From an uncultured Sutterella sp. (GTDB lineage: Bacteria > Pseudomonadota > Gammaproteobacteria > Burkholderiales > Burkholderiaceae_F), in assembly GCA_905212345.1 (NCBI GenBank), contig CAJMEC010000015.1, positions 1-33,924 of the forward strand: a stretch of DNA of 33,924 nucleotides, in the 5' to 3' direction. Under the pieces are notes generated by a model. The model did not search any database. It was not told the DNA's origin and saw only the letters and a program-made list of their open reading frames with translations. Position numbers and translations under genes: made by a program. Below are positions 1-8,388 of the stretch, piece after piece (within the stretch, counting starts at the first letter, position 1; every line of letters begins with the position of its first letter).

Positions 1-69
1 GATAAATTAAGGGGCGTTGATCTCATCGGCGACAGCCGACTTTATCAACACCCCCAACTTTTGAGCTTA

Positions 70-144
70 TGGTATCTCCAACGAGATTTGAACTCGTATT
101 TTGACCTTGAGAGGGTCACGTCCTAACCGTTAGACGATGGAGAT
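70..144 (-). tRNA. tRNA-Glu (anticodon CTC)
   Basis: Read on the minus strand this folds as a full cloverleaf. The acceptor stem is ATCTCCA/TGGAGAT with discriminator A and an encoded CCA end. There is a D-arm with GTC/GAC, an anticodon stem TGACC/GGTCA around the loop CTCTCAA (anticodon CTC, reading GAG), and a T-arm ACGAG-TTCAAAT-CTCGT. It decodes glutamate. Downstream in its direction (1-60) lies a long imperfect hairpin that may be its terminator, without a clean T-tract. A TAGAAT box at 177-182 on the minus strand could be the -10 element. Confidence 0.95.
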
Positions 145-295
145 AACGGCACTACTTCTCTTGACGAGAGGCCTCCATTCTACGACTTTTTAGAGAAAAA
201 AACTTAGCTTCAAGACACGAACTGACAAAAAATTAATGATAGATTCGTTGGATGCGACAAGCTCATATTCTTTTATATAACTGAAAAAGAATGTG

Positions 296-2458
296 TTAGT
301 TGAATCCAATCGGACGCTTATGATGATGCCCCTCTTTTGTTTCGCATTCTTTCTCAAGTCCCTTCAGTAACGCCTCAGGCGTTCTAAGGGGATTAAACCG
401 AGACTGGTGCATAAGCGTCGCAAAATCTCCGGGCGTTAGAGACCGCAAGGTGCCAACCGCTTCTAAAATGTTTTCAGCAATGGAGCTTTCGGGACAAATC
501 TTTTCACAGTAGCGTTTAAAAAGAATTTGGGTTTTTTGGGCGTCCAAATAATCAAACTTCACCTTTAAATCGAAGCGTCGCAAGCAGGCGTCATCCATGG
601 CATCGAGTGCATTGGTAGTCGCCACAAAAATACCTTCAAAATTTTCAATTTGAGTCAGCATTTCATTGACTTGTGTGACTTCCCAGCTATGGTTTGCTCC
701 AGAGCGTTTTTGCAAAAGGCTGTCTGCTTCGTCCATTACCAGGATGGCGTTTTCTGTTTTAGCTTCACTAAAAGCGGCGGCAATATTTTTTTCAGTCATA
801 CCAACATAGCAATCCAAAAGGTCGCTGCAACGCTTCACGATGACTCGCATGCCAAGGACGCGTCCGAGGTAGTGTGCCCAAGCCGTTTTCCCCGTACCGG
901 GAACGCCGTAAAGGCAAAGACGAGCACTGAATGACTCCGAAATACCTTGAGCTACTTGTGCCAAGTCATAGTCCGCCGTACTCAGCGCAGGGTCATAAAG
1001 TTCCTCGACATCCGGTCGGCTACTTAATTGCACGGGACGAACACCCATGGAAATAAGACTGGCATTTAAGTGTGTAAAGAAATGCTTTTGCAATTCTTCT
1101 TTCGAAGTTGAGATGGTCGAGATCACCTTGGCCGTGCGGTCAATCACGGCCGGAGCAATGTCGTTTCTTTGAGCAATGCAATGAATTCCAGCAGGTAACA
1201 GGAAGGCGCCTGCTTTGTTTTCAATGATTTTTTGACGTTGCTTTTCAGGTGGCACCGGGACTTCAAGGCAAAAATCAAAACGGCGAATATAGGCCGGATC
1301 CATCGCCTGGATGGAATTGGTAATCCAGATAACAGGCGTTTGATTGTTTTCCAAGAGCTTATTGGTCAAGCCCTTATTTTGTTTTTCATTGCCTTTGGCC
1401 GATAAAGTCGCCAAGAAGGGGGTGGCTCCGAAGTTTTTAAATAAATCCTGGGCCTCGTCAAAAACCAAAATCGCTGAGGGGTTGTTTTTGAGTTGAGACA
1501 GATTGAACATTAAGCAACTCATGCGGTCGCTAACAGCGTCTCCCTCCTCATCTACAACAGGCACTTCAAAAAGGTCAGCACCAATGTCTTGAGCGATGGC
1601 CCGACTCAGTTCACTTTTTCCGGTTCCCGGCGGACCGTAAAGAAGGATATTGATTCCGCTTTTTTGATCTTCTCGAGCCTTGCGCAAATACTGAACTAAA
1701 AGCGTCAAATTGGGCGAGAGGTAAGAAAAGTCTTCAAGAGTGAGTTGGCTTTCTTTTCCCTTGACCAATGACATCGCCAAAAGATCGTGCAATTTTTGGT
1801 GAGGATAGACAAGTTTAGTGGCCAAATCCGGATCGAGGATTAGGTAGTACTCGAAATCATGGGGATCCTCATCGATGCGAACCAGGCGGTTTTGCATAAG
1901 AGCGCCGCTTTTAGAAAGCGCTTTATAGAGAGCTTCGTAACCGCAATCGCAGACGGTAGATAAAAAATCGCTGATGAGTTCCCGATATGTAATGAGATCT
2001 GTTTTTTTATTTTTTAAGATATTGAATAAATCGAGACAATTGAATTGATTGAGTTTAATGACGGTAAGAAAAATAAGAACACTTTTTTCGGCTTCGTTTA
2101 AGCCGAAGGTTCTTGCTAAAAGCTCAATATTGGCCTTTAAATTGTTAGGGACAACGGGAATATCTTCTTCAAACTCTTGGTATTTTTTCATTAAAAGCGA
2201 ATAAATCTTAGCTTGATTGTCCGCTGTTTTTTTGTTTTTTTTAATTTCATCTGGCGTTAATTGTTCAAGCTCGGGCAAGCCGAGGATGTTGTCCCACTTC
2301 ATGTGCTCAAAGTTGTATTCAACTTTATCGTTATAGCCGGAGGTGACGTTTTTCCAAAGGTCACGATACAAAAGAATAGACAGGAAAAAGAACTGGTAGA
2401 GACGAAACAAAGTCTCGTCAAAACTTCTATGACTGGCTTTCAGATTGCACTTAAACAT
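296..2458 (-). CDS. AAA+ ATPase with two ATPase modules
   Basis: A 720-residue cytoplasmic protein with two AAA+ modules behind a roughly 260-residue helical N-terminal region. Module 1 has Walker A GPPGTGKS (275-282), Walker B ILVFDEAQ (about 330-337) and an arginine-finger region IRRFDF (391-396). Module 2 has Walker A GVPGTGKT (518-525), Walker B ILVMDEAD (about 572-579) and LRRFDL (626-631). Both modules keep all residues needed for ATP hydrolysis, so it is probably a ring-forming remodelling ATPase of the Vps4/FtsH-like AAA kind. Its substrate is unknown. The start at 2458 is supported by AGAGGAAG six bases upstream. A 17-bp palindrome at 2499-2515, shared with the MoxR operon, lies in its promoter region. 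No partner gene is adjacent: the next gene, a carrier, ends in its own terminator. Confidence 0.85.
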   Translation of the reverse strand: MFKCNLKASHRSFDETLFRLYQFFFLSILLYRDLWKNVTSGYNDKVEYNFEHMKWDNILGLPELEQLTPDEIKKNKKTADNQAKIYSLLMKKYQEFEEDIPVVPNNLKANIELLARTFGLNEAEKSVLIFLTVIKLNQFNCLDLFNILKNKKTDLITYRELISDFLSTVCDCGYEALYKALSKSGALMQNRLVRIDEDPHDFEYYLILDPDLATKLVYPHQKLHDLLAMSLVKGKESQLTLEDFSYLSPNLTLLVQYLRKAREDQKSGINILLYGPPGTGKSELSRAIAQDIGADLFEVPVVDEEGDAVSDRMSCLMFNLSQLKNNPSAILVFDEAQDLFKNFGATPFLATLSAKGNEKQNKGLTNKLLENNQTPVIWITNSIQAMDPAYIRRFDFCLEVPVPPEKQRQKIIENKAGAFLLPAGIHCIAQRNDIAPAVIDRTAKVISTISTSKEELQKHFFTHLNASLISMGVRPVQLSSRPDVEELYDPALSTADYDLAQVAQGISESFSARLCLYGVPGTGKTAWAHYLGRVLGMRVIVKRCSDLLDCYVGMTEKNIAAAFSEAKTENAILVMDEADSLLQKRSGANHSWEVTQVNEMLTQIENFEGIFVATTNALDAMDDACLRRFDLKVKFDYLDAQKTQILFKRYCEKICPESSIAENILEAVGTLRSLTPGDFATLMHQSRFNPLRTPEALLKGLEKECETKEGHHHKRPIGFN

Positions 2459-2498
2459 ATTCTTCCTCTTTTTCTTGAGAGGAAATGTATGGGATTAA

Positions 2499-2515
2499 AC
2501 ATCATTTAATGATGT
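2499..2515. promoter_or_regulatory. 17-bp palindrome, candidate operator
   Basis: ACATCATTTAATGATGT is a perfect inverted repeat with a central T. It sits 41-57 bases upstream of the double-AAA+ start. The same ACATCA-N5-TGATGT arrangement recurs at 15463-15479. It is probably a binding site for a dimeric regulator that is not encoded in a recognisable place here. Confidence 0.5.
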
Positions 2516-2534
2516 ATATAAAAAGCTTTACTGC

Positions 2535-2563
2535 AAAAAAAAGCCGCCCGAAGAATCGGGCGG
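2535..2563 (-). terminator. Rho-independent terminator of the carrier operon
   Basis: On the minus strand an 8-bp GC-rich stem (CCGCCCGA/TCGGGCGG, 4-nt loop) is followed directly by eight T residues. It lies about 33 bases after the carrier stop codon, separating the carrier-peptidase operon from the AAA+ gene. Confidence 0.9.
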
Positions 2564-2595
2564 AAAACGTTGCTTGTTAGGAAACGATGGTTGGC

Positions 2596-3975
2596 TTAAA
2601 CAAGCATGCAGGACATGATGTAAATAACAACAAAAGCGGTCAGCATTGGAAGAGCCGAACGGCGGACAATTTCAAACGGAGAAATATCCGCAAGACCCGC
2701 GGCAGCGATCACACAGCCGGCGATAGGACTCATGGAACGGATGCAGCCGGAAGACAATTGCATGCCGGTGAGCATCCACTGAGCGTTGCCGCCAACCGTT
2801 TGACAAATCCCGGGGATCATCGGCGCAAAACTAAAGAATGCGGCGTTACCAGAGCCCATCACGAAAGTGCACAAGCCTACGATCAAGAACATGATCGTAT
2901 AGACGATGATGTAGCCGCTGCCAAGGTTGCTTGCCGCTTCAATCAATGTCTGGATACCACCTGAGCGTGTTAAACCGGCTGCGAATGTTTCGGCGCAGAC
3001 AATCAAAACGACGGTTGATGAAAAGATCTTTCCCATGCCTTCGAAGAAGGTTTTGATGTAGGCGAAAGAAGTTTTGATATCACGGCGAACGGCGCAGTCA
3101 ATGACAAAAGTGATAACCATAGAAGCTATGACAGCATTGATGATGTCAAGTTTGATACCTTTGTAGACAAGCGGAGAAAAAATAAACAGAAAGACCAACG
3201 GTACCAATGGGAAAATGGCATAAAAGCCCGGCGCTTTTTCACTTTTATCCGCATCGGACAAATCTTTAGCAATGAAGTCAGCTTGTGTAATACGGCCGCT
3301 CGCTAAATCTTTCTTATCTAGATACTGTTGCACAAAGTAGTGCACGATGCAGACGATAACCAGAGTGACCGGCGCGATGACAAGTTGATAGTCCACGAAA
3401 ATGTTCATCACGTGAATGCCGGTCAATTTGCTGGCCACCATGTTGTTCGCTCCAAGAGGGCTGATGCCGAAACCACCGGTCATCACAACGGAGGCGCAGG
3501 CGGCTTGACGGCTGACACCGGCGCTTAACATAAGCGGGTAGACTGTAACCATCATCAAAATGGTCAAGCCCACAGCTGAACCCAATACCACATTTAAGCA
3601 TTGACCGACGACATACCCCAACACCATGATAATGTAGGGAGAATTGATGAGAGACATGGGTCGAGTGCAAACATGAACCAATGCGCTCGTGGCTCCGATC
3701 TTATTCATGTAGTAGCCGAAGCCGCCGATAATCATGATGTTCATGCCAAGACCGCCAGCGCGGGATTGCAAAAGTCCGCCGAAAATTCCCAGAATATCGA
3801 AACCGATAAAACCGGTGGCTTTTTTACCGGTTGCCACTGGATCTCCGGAGATTGCAGCCACGATGGCGATCGTCACGATGCCTACCACGAACAAAGACCA
3901 TGCCGGATAGAATTTTTTGACGATTAACCAGCAGATGACCGCGACCGAAATGAGTACGATAAAAACACCACTCAT
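2596..3975 (-). CDS. dcuC: DcuC-family anaerobic C4-dicarboxylate carrier
   Basis: A 459-residue polytopic inner-membrane protein with about 12 hydrophobic segments and the usual length of the DcuC family. That family exchanges or exports succinate and other C4-dicarboxylates during fumarate respiration. Conserved-looking stretches include SPLGANNMVAS and the C-terminal MSPIAGCVIAAAG. The start has GGAG seven bases upstream. The gene lies 30 bases behind an M20 peptidase gene in the same direction and ends at a strong terminator, so the two probably form one operon. The pairing suggests that the physiological substrate could instead be a product of the peptidase (an amino acid, acylamino acid or dipeptide). 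The family call is firmer than the substrate. Confidence 0.82.
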   Translation of the reverse strand: MSGVFIVLISVAVICWLIVKKFYPAWSLFVVGIVTIAIVAAISGDPVATGKKATGFIGFDILGIFGGLLQSRAGGLGMNIMIIGGFGYYMNKIGATSALVHVCTRPMSLINSPYIIMVLGYVVGQCLNVVLGSAVGLTILMMVTVYPLMLSAGVSRQAACASVVMTGGFGISPLGANNMVASKLTGIHVMNIFVDYQLVIAPVTLVIVCIVHYFVQQYLDKKDLASGRITQADFIAKDLSDADKSEKAPGFYAIFPLVPLVFLFIFSPLVYKGIKLDIINAVIASMVITFVIDCAVRRDIKTSFAYIKTFFEGMGKIFSSTVVLIVCAETFAAGLTRSGGIQTLIEAASNLGSGYIIVYTIMFLIVGLCTFVMGSGNAAFFSFAPMIPGICQTVGGNAQWMLTGMQLSSGCIRSMSPIAGCVIAAAGLADISPFEIVRRSALPMLTAFVVIYIMSCMLV

Positions 3976-4005
3976 GGTTGTCTCCGTAAGCTTAACTCCT
4001 TACGA

Positions 4006-5268
4006 TTATTCCCGCTTGGGTAAAAGGGGTTTAAATCCCTCGCAACCGACAAGTCCCAGGGCTGTCAGGATAAGCAGCTGAGGACCTAAATGAATATCCA
4101 CTTTGTCGAAGTATTCGTGGATTGTGTGGCATTTGTGTTGTACGCCGCCCGATGAGAGACAGGTGGCCGGAATGCCCATGCTGACCGGAGCGTTGGCATC
4201 GGTTGAAGAGACGCCGTAGTTGGTCAGTTCTTGTCCTAAAGCTTTCAAAGAAGAACGGGCCACTTGCAATACGGGGCAGTCATCGGGGCGCATGCCGGCT
4301 GGGCGATTGCCAATATTTTCTTTTTTCCAATGGACTTGTTTAGCGGGATCGGTGATAGACCAAAGGGCATTTTCTTCGGCGACCGCTTTATCAAAACAGG
4401 CCAAAATTTCAGACTCGACCTGTAGGAGCGCTTCATTGTTGACACTTCTCATGTCAATTTCCACGGAGCAGGAGGGGGCGATGGAGTTGACGCTTGTGCC
4501 GCCTTGAATTGTGCCGATCGTGAAAGTTGTTTTTGGATTGGTGGGCGTTTTGATATGAGCGATCATGTTGCCAGCAATGCACATCGCATGAATGGCACTG
4601 CCGACCTCGCCGAAATTGCCATAGGAGTGACCGCCAGGACCTTCGATGGTGATACGGTAGCGGTGAGAACCAACGGCGCCTTTCAATATGCGCCCAATTT
4701 CGGTGTTATCGATAGCGATAAAGCCGTCAATTTTGTGAGTGGCAACAAAGTATTTCGAGCCCCGAATATCCCCTAAGCCTTCTTCTCCAACGGTGGCGAC
4801 GAAATATATATCCCCTTCGGTGTGTATATCCGCTTCATTCAAAGAGCGGATGATTTGCAAAAGTGCTCGAAGTCCTGAGCAATTGTCACCGATTCCGGGA
4901 GCGAAGTAGCGGTTTCCTTCTTGTCTGACTGTTACGTCCGTGATGGCCGGAAAAACGGTATCCATGTGTGCGCCGATGGCAAGAACCGGTCCATTGCCTT
5001 TTCCGGGACGAAAGCCGATAACGTTGCCGATGTCATCGGTTGTGACGTCTGATAGTCCGTAGGCTTTCATTCGGCGGGCAATCTCTTCGGCGCGCAGCGC
5101 TTCTTGAAAAGTCGGCGCGGGGATTCCACATAACTCAACCTGCTCCTTCATTCCGAGCTCGGCTTCGTCAAACGCGATCTGAAGAGCTCGGGTTACTTTG
5201 GCTGAGTCTTTGAGAGTTTTAACGGATAAGTAAGTCTCTTGGTCTAGTTGTGGAATCCCCGTTTGCAC
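4006..5268 (-). CDS. M20-family metallopeptidase (peptidase T-like)
   Basis: A 420-residue di-zinc hydrolase with the M20 signature in order. These are the metal His and Asp in AIGAHMDTVFP, the bridging Asp in GIGDNCSGL, the catalytic Glu pair in GEEGLGDIRG, and a late metal-binding His in SGGVQHKCHTIHE. The middle part (about 210-310, IEGPGGHSYG onward) is the M20 dimerisation domain. Members remove amino acids from peptides or deacylate amino acids in the cytoplasm. The start is GTG at 5268 behind GGGGGAG, about six bases away. It is followed by a DcuC-type carrier and is divergent from a GntR regulator, which implies a substrate-induced catabolic unit. The exact substrate cannot be told from sequence. 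Confidence 0.85.
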   Translation of the reverse strand: MQTGIPQLDQETYLSVKTLKDSAKVTRALQIAFDEAELGMKEQVELCGIPAPTFQEALRAEEIARRMKAYGLSDVTTDDIGNVIGFRPGKGNGPVLAIGAHMDTVFPAITDVTVRQEGNRYFAPGIGDNCSGLRALLQIIRSLNEADIHTEGDIYFVATVGEEGLGDIRGSKYFVATHKIDGFIAIDNTEIGRILKGAVGSHRYRITIEGPGGHSYGNFGEVGSAIHAMCIAGNMIAHIKTPTNPKTTFTIGTIQGGTSVNSIAPSCSVEIDMRSVNNEALLQVESEILACFDKAVAEENALWSITDPAKQVHWKKENIGNRPAGMRPDDCPVLQVARSSLKALGQELTNYGVSSTDANAPVSMGIPATCLSSGGVQHKCHTIHEYFDKVDIHLGPQLLILTALGLVGCEGFKPLLPKRE

Positions 5269-5351
5269 GACAGCTCCCCCTTAGGATTTTGTTGTGCCAT
5301 CAGTCTAGTTTCCACCAATAGCGCAAGGCAATACGAAAGATCTATCATTAA

Positions 5352-5363
5352 TCATATATATGA
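5352..5363. promoter_or_regulatory. Candidate GntR operator
   Basis: TCATATATATGA is a perfect 12-bp palindrome inside a wider, imperfect TTAA-flanked symmetry. It lies in the divergent region between the M20 peptidase and the GntR gene, the expected place for the regulator's own operator. Confidence 0.4.
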
Positions 5364-5380
5364 ATTTAATGAGGATCGCT

Positions 5381-6136
5381 ATGCAAACCCTCTCTCGCGT
5401 CAACCGTCAGCCGCTTTACCAACAAGTTCGCCAAATCTTGTTAAAAACCATTCAATCCGGGGAATGGAAGCCCGGTGAAAAAATTCCGATTGAGCCCGTT
5501 TTGGCGCAACAGGTGGGAGTGTCCATTGGAACATTGAGACGAGCGGTTGAGACACTTGTCAATGATGGAATTTTGCTCAGGCGTGAAGGGGCCGGAACAT
5601 TTGTAAGGACTTATCGCGATCAAGGTTATTGGAATGCTTTTCAAATTTTTCGAAATTTAGATGGGCAAAAAAGGGGAAGTCGTGGTCGATTGGTGACATT
5701 TGAAGTCACGAGCGATGTTGATGAGAAAATTCTTTCAGCCCTGCATTTGTCAAAAGGACAAGAGGTTATTCATATTATTCGGCACTGGATCAGCATGAAA
5801 ACGGGGGCCGAGGAGATCGTTTCCATTGATGAAAGTTTTTTAGTTAAAGAAAAATTCAGCAAATTTACCTTGGACTACTTTTTAACGCATTTCCGAACAG
5901 GTGAATCTTTCTACGAGTTTTTTGATAGGGAATTTAATGTGGTTATTCTCAGTCAAAAATGCGCCGTGCATTATGAATGTTTGGACCAGGAAAGGGCGGC
6001 AAAGTTACATGTTCCGGAGCATTTTGAAGCCTTATGTACGGAAAGACTGTCATTGACCTTCGGTCATGAGCCGGTTGAGTATCGAATTAACCGTGGTCGA
6101 GTGGATGTGACAAAGGTATTTTTCGATCTCAGTTAA
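5381..6136 (+). CDS. GntR-family transcriptional regulator (HutC/UTRA type)
   Basis: This is a DNA-binding regulator of about 251 residues. The N-terminal 75 residues are a GntR winged helix (PLYQQVRQILL, GEWKPGEKIPIE, VSIGTLRRAVETLVNDGILLRREGAGTFV). The remainder is a UTRA-type ligand-binding domain ending with EYRINRGRVDV. An upstream in-frame ATG at 5360 sits in the AT-rich palindrome and has no ribosome site. The ATG at 5381 has GAGG six bases before it and is the better start. It is divergent from the M20-DcuC pair and is probably their ligand-responsive regulator and its own repressor. Confidence 0.85.
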   Translation: MQTLSRVNRQPLYQQVRQILLKTIQSGEWKPGEKIPIEPVLAQQVGVSIGTLRRAVETLVNDGILLRREGAGTFVRTYRDQGYWNAFQIFRNLDGQKRGSRGRLVTFEVTSDVDEKILSALHLSKGQEVIHIIRHWISMKTGAEEIVSIDESFLVKEKFSKFTLDYFLTHFRTGESFYEFFDREFNVVILSQKCAVHYECLDQERAAKLHVPEHFEALCTERLSLTFGHEPVEYRINRGRVDVTKVFFDLS

Positions 6137-6170
6137 TGGCAAAAAATTTCCGTTCAAAAAGGCTTGACGG

Positions 6171-6184
6171 TATTAAGCTTAATA
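6171..6184. promoter_or_regulatory. Palindrome next to a TTGACG -35 box
   Basis: TATTAAGCTTAATA is a perfect 14-bp palindrome one base after a TTGACG -35-like hexamer (6164-6169) and upstream of the repeat-protein gene. The -10 is poor (AGGATA at 17-bp spacing). An operator placed between -35 and -10 would suit a repressor. Confidence 0.35.
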
Positions 6185-6218
6185 ACAGGATAGGAAAATC
6201 CAGAATAAGGAGCACAAC

Positions 6219-6617
6219 ATGCCGCAAATGAGAAGTTTAGTTTTTAAAAATGGTGCGCTCTATGACGGTATTGTTTCTTCAAGCCGCATGCTTTCCCACA
6301 TCGATGGCGACAAACTCTACGAGGGAACTATTACCTCATCGTCCAAAGCGTTATGCACCATTAGGAATGGAAAAATCTATCGAGGAACGATTGTTTCATC
6401 TTCAAGGCAGCTGGGATTAATTGATGATGGGAAAGCTTATAAAGGAACCATCAAATCCTCTTCAAGAGTGGTGCTGAGCTTTAAGAACGGGACGGTATAC
6501 AGAGGCGGAATTGTTTCTTCAAGCAAAGCCATGGGCAGCATCAAAGGAGCTGAATACCTGGATGAGGCTTACTTGGCCGCCATGATCCACTTTTTCGTTG
6601 AGCCGATTTTTGCGTAG
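6219..6617 (+). CDS. Small beta-repeat protein with five 20-residue repeats
   Basis: A 132-residue protein made mostly of five tandem repeats of about 20 residues with the pattern YxGxIxSSS(R/K), then about eight residues, then an (D/N)G turn. This spacing suits a small closed or flower-like beta structure in which each repeat gives a blade. It resembles proteins labelled as 4-fold beta flower proteins, but that link is from memory. The last 25 residues (EAYLAAMIHFF) are hydrophobic and may form a helix. AAGGAG lies six bases before the ATG. The gene is monocistronic or leads into the ADP-ribosylglycohydrolase 65 bases on. Function unknown. Confidence 0.7.
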   Translation: MPQMRSLVFKNGALYDGIVSSSRMLSHIDGDKLYEGTITSSSKALCTIRNGKIYRGTIVSSSRQLGLIDDGKAYKGTIKSSSRVVLSFKNGTVYRGGIVSSSKAMGSIKGAEYLDEAYLAAMIHFFVEPIFA

Positions 6618-6626
6618 CTTTCCCAT

Positions 6627-6654
6627 CTTAAACTGAAACATATCCTGCTAGTTT
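6627..6654 (+). promoter_or_regulatory. Weak copy of the CATAAARTGAAG-N10 promoter-like element
   Basis: CTTAAACTGAAA (9 of 12 matches) is followed after exactly 10 nt by TAGTTT, upstream of the first ADP-ribosylglycohydrolase gene. It is listed because the spacing matches the five better copies elsewhere in the window. Confidence 0.3.
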
Positions 6655-6681
6655 CTCAGAAAAAGAGTAGGAGTAAGTCTT

Positions 6682-7473
6682 GTGCTTGGAGCCATCGTCG
6701 GTGATGTGGTGGGCTCTCGCTTAGAATTAGCGAGGCTTCAATCGAAAGAGTTTTCGTTTTTTACGCCGGATTGTCATATTTCTGACGACACGATTTTAAC
6801 GTTGGCTATTTGTCAGGCTTTTCTTGACTGTCGTGGAGACTACAGCCGGTTGTCTTTGCATGCGGCTGCTCAACTTAAAGCTTTTGCTCTTAGATACCCA
6901 AGAGCGGGCTATGGCTCCAAATTTTTAGTCTGGATGTTAGCTGATGTCAGTGAGCCTTATGGCAGTTTGGGAAACGGCTCGGCTATGCGGGTGAGCTCCT
7001 GTGCGATGGTTGCCAGAAGTTTGGAAGAAGTTAAAAAGTTTTCCTATGCGGTAACCTCCGTGACGCATAATCATCCCGAAGGCTTAAAGGGAGCCGAAGC
7101 CGTCGCGGTTGCAGCCTTCTTGGCAAAAGAAAAATGGTCTAAAGCGGAAATTCGACAATATGTCCAAGATCATTATTATCCGATGGATTTTTTGATCGAT
7201 GAAATTCGCCCTCACTATCATTTCGGCAATACCTGCCCTCGGACGGTTCCATTTGCCATAAAAGCCTTTTTGGAGTCGTCTTCTTTTGAAGACACTATCC
7301 GCACGGCGATTAGCTTAGGAGGCGATACCGATACGCTTGCGGCCATGGCTGGCAGTATTGCCGGTCTTTACTATGGTATTCCAGACGCCATCGCTCAGAA
7401 AACGCAAACGTATCTAGATCCTTATTTGTCAGGCGTTCTCAGACAGTTCGAAGAAACATATACGGTCATTTAA
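6682..7473 (+). CDS. ADP-ribosylglycohydrolase family protein (copy 1)
   Basis: A 263-residue all-helical, magnesium-dependent hydrolase of the DraG/ARH family, which removes ADP-ribose from proteins or cleaves related nucleotides. Seen: the N-terminal MLGAIVGDVVGS, the metal-binding SDDT (34-37), GNGSAMRVSSC (about 97-107) and the second metal site GGDTDT (213-218). All expected metal-binding acidic residues are present. The start is GTG at 6682 with AGGAG eight bases upstream. A paralogue sits at 8389-9165 in the opposite orientation, closely similar in the HNHPEGLKGAEA and HYYPMDF segments. Between them lies an unknown protein. The substrate is not predictable, since no partner ADP-ribosyltransferase is recognisable in the window. 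Confidence 0.88.
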   Translation: MLGAIVGDVVGSRLELARLQSKEFSFFTPDCHISDDTILTLAICQAFLDCRGDYSRLSLHAAAQLKAFALRYPRAGYGSKFLVWMLADVSEPYGSLGNGSAMRVSSCAMVARSLEEVKKFSYAVTSVTHNHPEGLKGAEAVAVAAFLAKEKWSKAEIRQYVQDHYYPMDFLIDEIRPHYHFGNTCPRTVPFAIKAFLESSSFEDTIRTAISLGGDTDTLAAMAGSIAGLYYGIPDAIAQKTQTYLDPYLSGVLRQFEETYTVI

Positions 7474-7479
7474 AACATG

Positions 7480-7507
7480 CATAAAATGAAGCATGGTCGG
7501 TCATAAT
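7480..7507 (+). promoter_or_regulatory. Promoter-like element CATAAAATGAAG-N10-CATAAT
   Basis: CATAAAATGAAG (7480-7491), a 10-nt spacer and CATAAT (7502-7507) lie just before the AAGGAGA ribosome site of the acidic-tail gene. The -10-like box is 24 bases from the ATG at 7532, so this promoter would exclude the upstream ATG at 7493. Confidence 0.5.
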
Positions 7508-7531
7508 TTTCTCATCGAAAAGGAGATCGCC

Positions 7532-8332
7532 ATGCGCAGAAAATTAGTGGATCAACGCTACAAGTTGCCTTATTTTGTTGCTAATCCGATCAGTCGGATT
7601 GGCGAACCGCAAGCCAACGAAGATGATGTGGATACGGCCGCTGAAATCATCACGAATTATCTTCAAACGGATCACGATGGTTATGTCCGTCCGCTCCATA
7701 TCCTGGTGTGCGGTGCGAATCCGCGAGCGGTCAAGGCGGTTGTTGAAAGAATGACCTATTGGCAAGACGACTTAATTTACCGCGCAGATGCCTCTTGTGT
7801 TGACGACGACTTGGGCGATGTGTTGCAGCAGCACAAAATTATTGTGTTGGATCTGATGGACAATGCCTTCGGTTGCGAGTGTCCGTACATGTTGGGTAAA
7901 CGCGGTGTTCTTATTTGGATGATGCCGCCGGGGGAAGAGGCTGATAAATTGGAGTCGGACTATCGGATTGATGTCAAAGACTTGTCCGTTGGTGAAAAAC
8001 GTCAATGTCTTAAAGTTGCAACCGGTTTGCCCTTTTTTATCATCGATCAACTTCTCGACAGCGACAAAGATGTTTGGCAAATCGAAGAAATGCTGCAATT
8101 AATCAAGACAGGTCCTTATGAACCTAAAGATTTGGACTTTATCGGACGTCTTTTCCGGGTCTCTTTATCCGCCTATGATTGGCTCGAAGATCATGAAGAT
8201 GAAGAGTTCGATGATGAAGACGATTTGGGCGATGAAGATGATTTGGATGATGAAGATGATTTAGATGGAGAGATGGAAGATAGGGTAGATGAAAACGAAA
8301 AAGAAACGTCAGAAGTTAAGCCAGAGCAGTAG
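7532..8332 (+). CDS. Unknown protein with a highly acidic C-terminal tail
   Basis: A 266-residue protein that I do not recognise. The first 210 residues look globular (HILVCGANPRAVKAVVERM, KIIVLDLMDNAFG, RGVLIWMMPPGEE), with alternating strands and helices that could be a Rossmann-like or receiver-like fold. The last roughly 55 residues are almost wholly Asp/Glu, encoded by an 18-bp tandem repeat at about 8210-8270. The ATG at 7532 is preferred over 7493 because AAGGAGA lies just before it and the earlier codon falls inside the candidate promoter. It sits between two ADP-ribosylglycohydrolase paralogues. The acidic tail could bind basic proteins or metal ions or mimic DNA, which is inference only. 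Confidence 0.7.
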   Translation: MRRKLVDQRYKLPYFVANPISRIGEPQANEDDVDTAAEIITNYLQTDHDGYVRPLHILVCGANPRAVKAVVERMTYWQDDLIYRADASCVDDDLGDVLQQHKIIVLDLMDNAFGCECPYMLGKRGVLIWMMPPGEEADKLESDYRIDVKDLSVGEKRQCLKVATGLPFFIIDQLLDSDKDVWQIEEMLQLIKTGPYEPKDLDFIGRLFRVSLSAYDWLEDHEDEEFDDEDDLGDEDDLDDEDDLDGEMEDRVDENEKETSEVKPEQ

Positions 8333-8358
8333 TTCCATCTGTTATTGAAGCAATCGTT

Positions 8359-8378
8359 AGGGGCAGAAATTTGCCCCT
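8359..8378. terminator. Hairpin between convergent genes
   Basis: AGGGGCA and TGCCCCT form a 7-bp stem with a six-base loop between the acidic-tail gene and the second ADP-ribosylglycohydrolase, which converge. A T-run at 8386-8390 follows after about seven bases, so it is a plausible but imperfect terminator for the plus-strand gene. Confidence 0.5.
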
Positions 8379-8388
8379 GACGTCATTT

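Noticed and set aside
1..60. Long imperfect hairpin considered as a terminator of the tRNA
   Set aside because: The stem (GGGGCGTTGAT and ATCAACACCCC with an inner hairpin) is real but has no clear T-tract, so I left it as a comment only.
255..295. ATTCTTTT...AAAAAGAAT inverted repeat after the AAA+ stop
   Set aside because: The stem is A/T only and has no T-run, so it is too weak to call a terminator.
5360..5380. Upstream ATG start for the GntR regulator
   Set aside because: It sits inside the palindrome and has no ribosome site, whereas the ATG at 5381 has GAGG at good distance.
7493..7531. Upstream ATG start for the acidic-tail protein
   Set aside because: It falls in the promoter-like element and lacks a ribosome site. 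AAGGAGA precedes the ATG at 7532.
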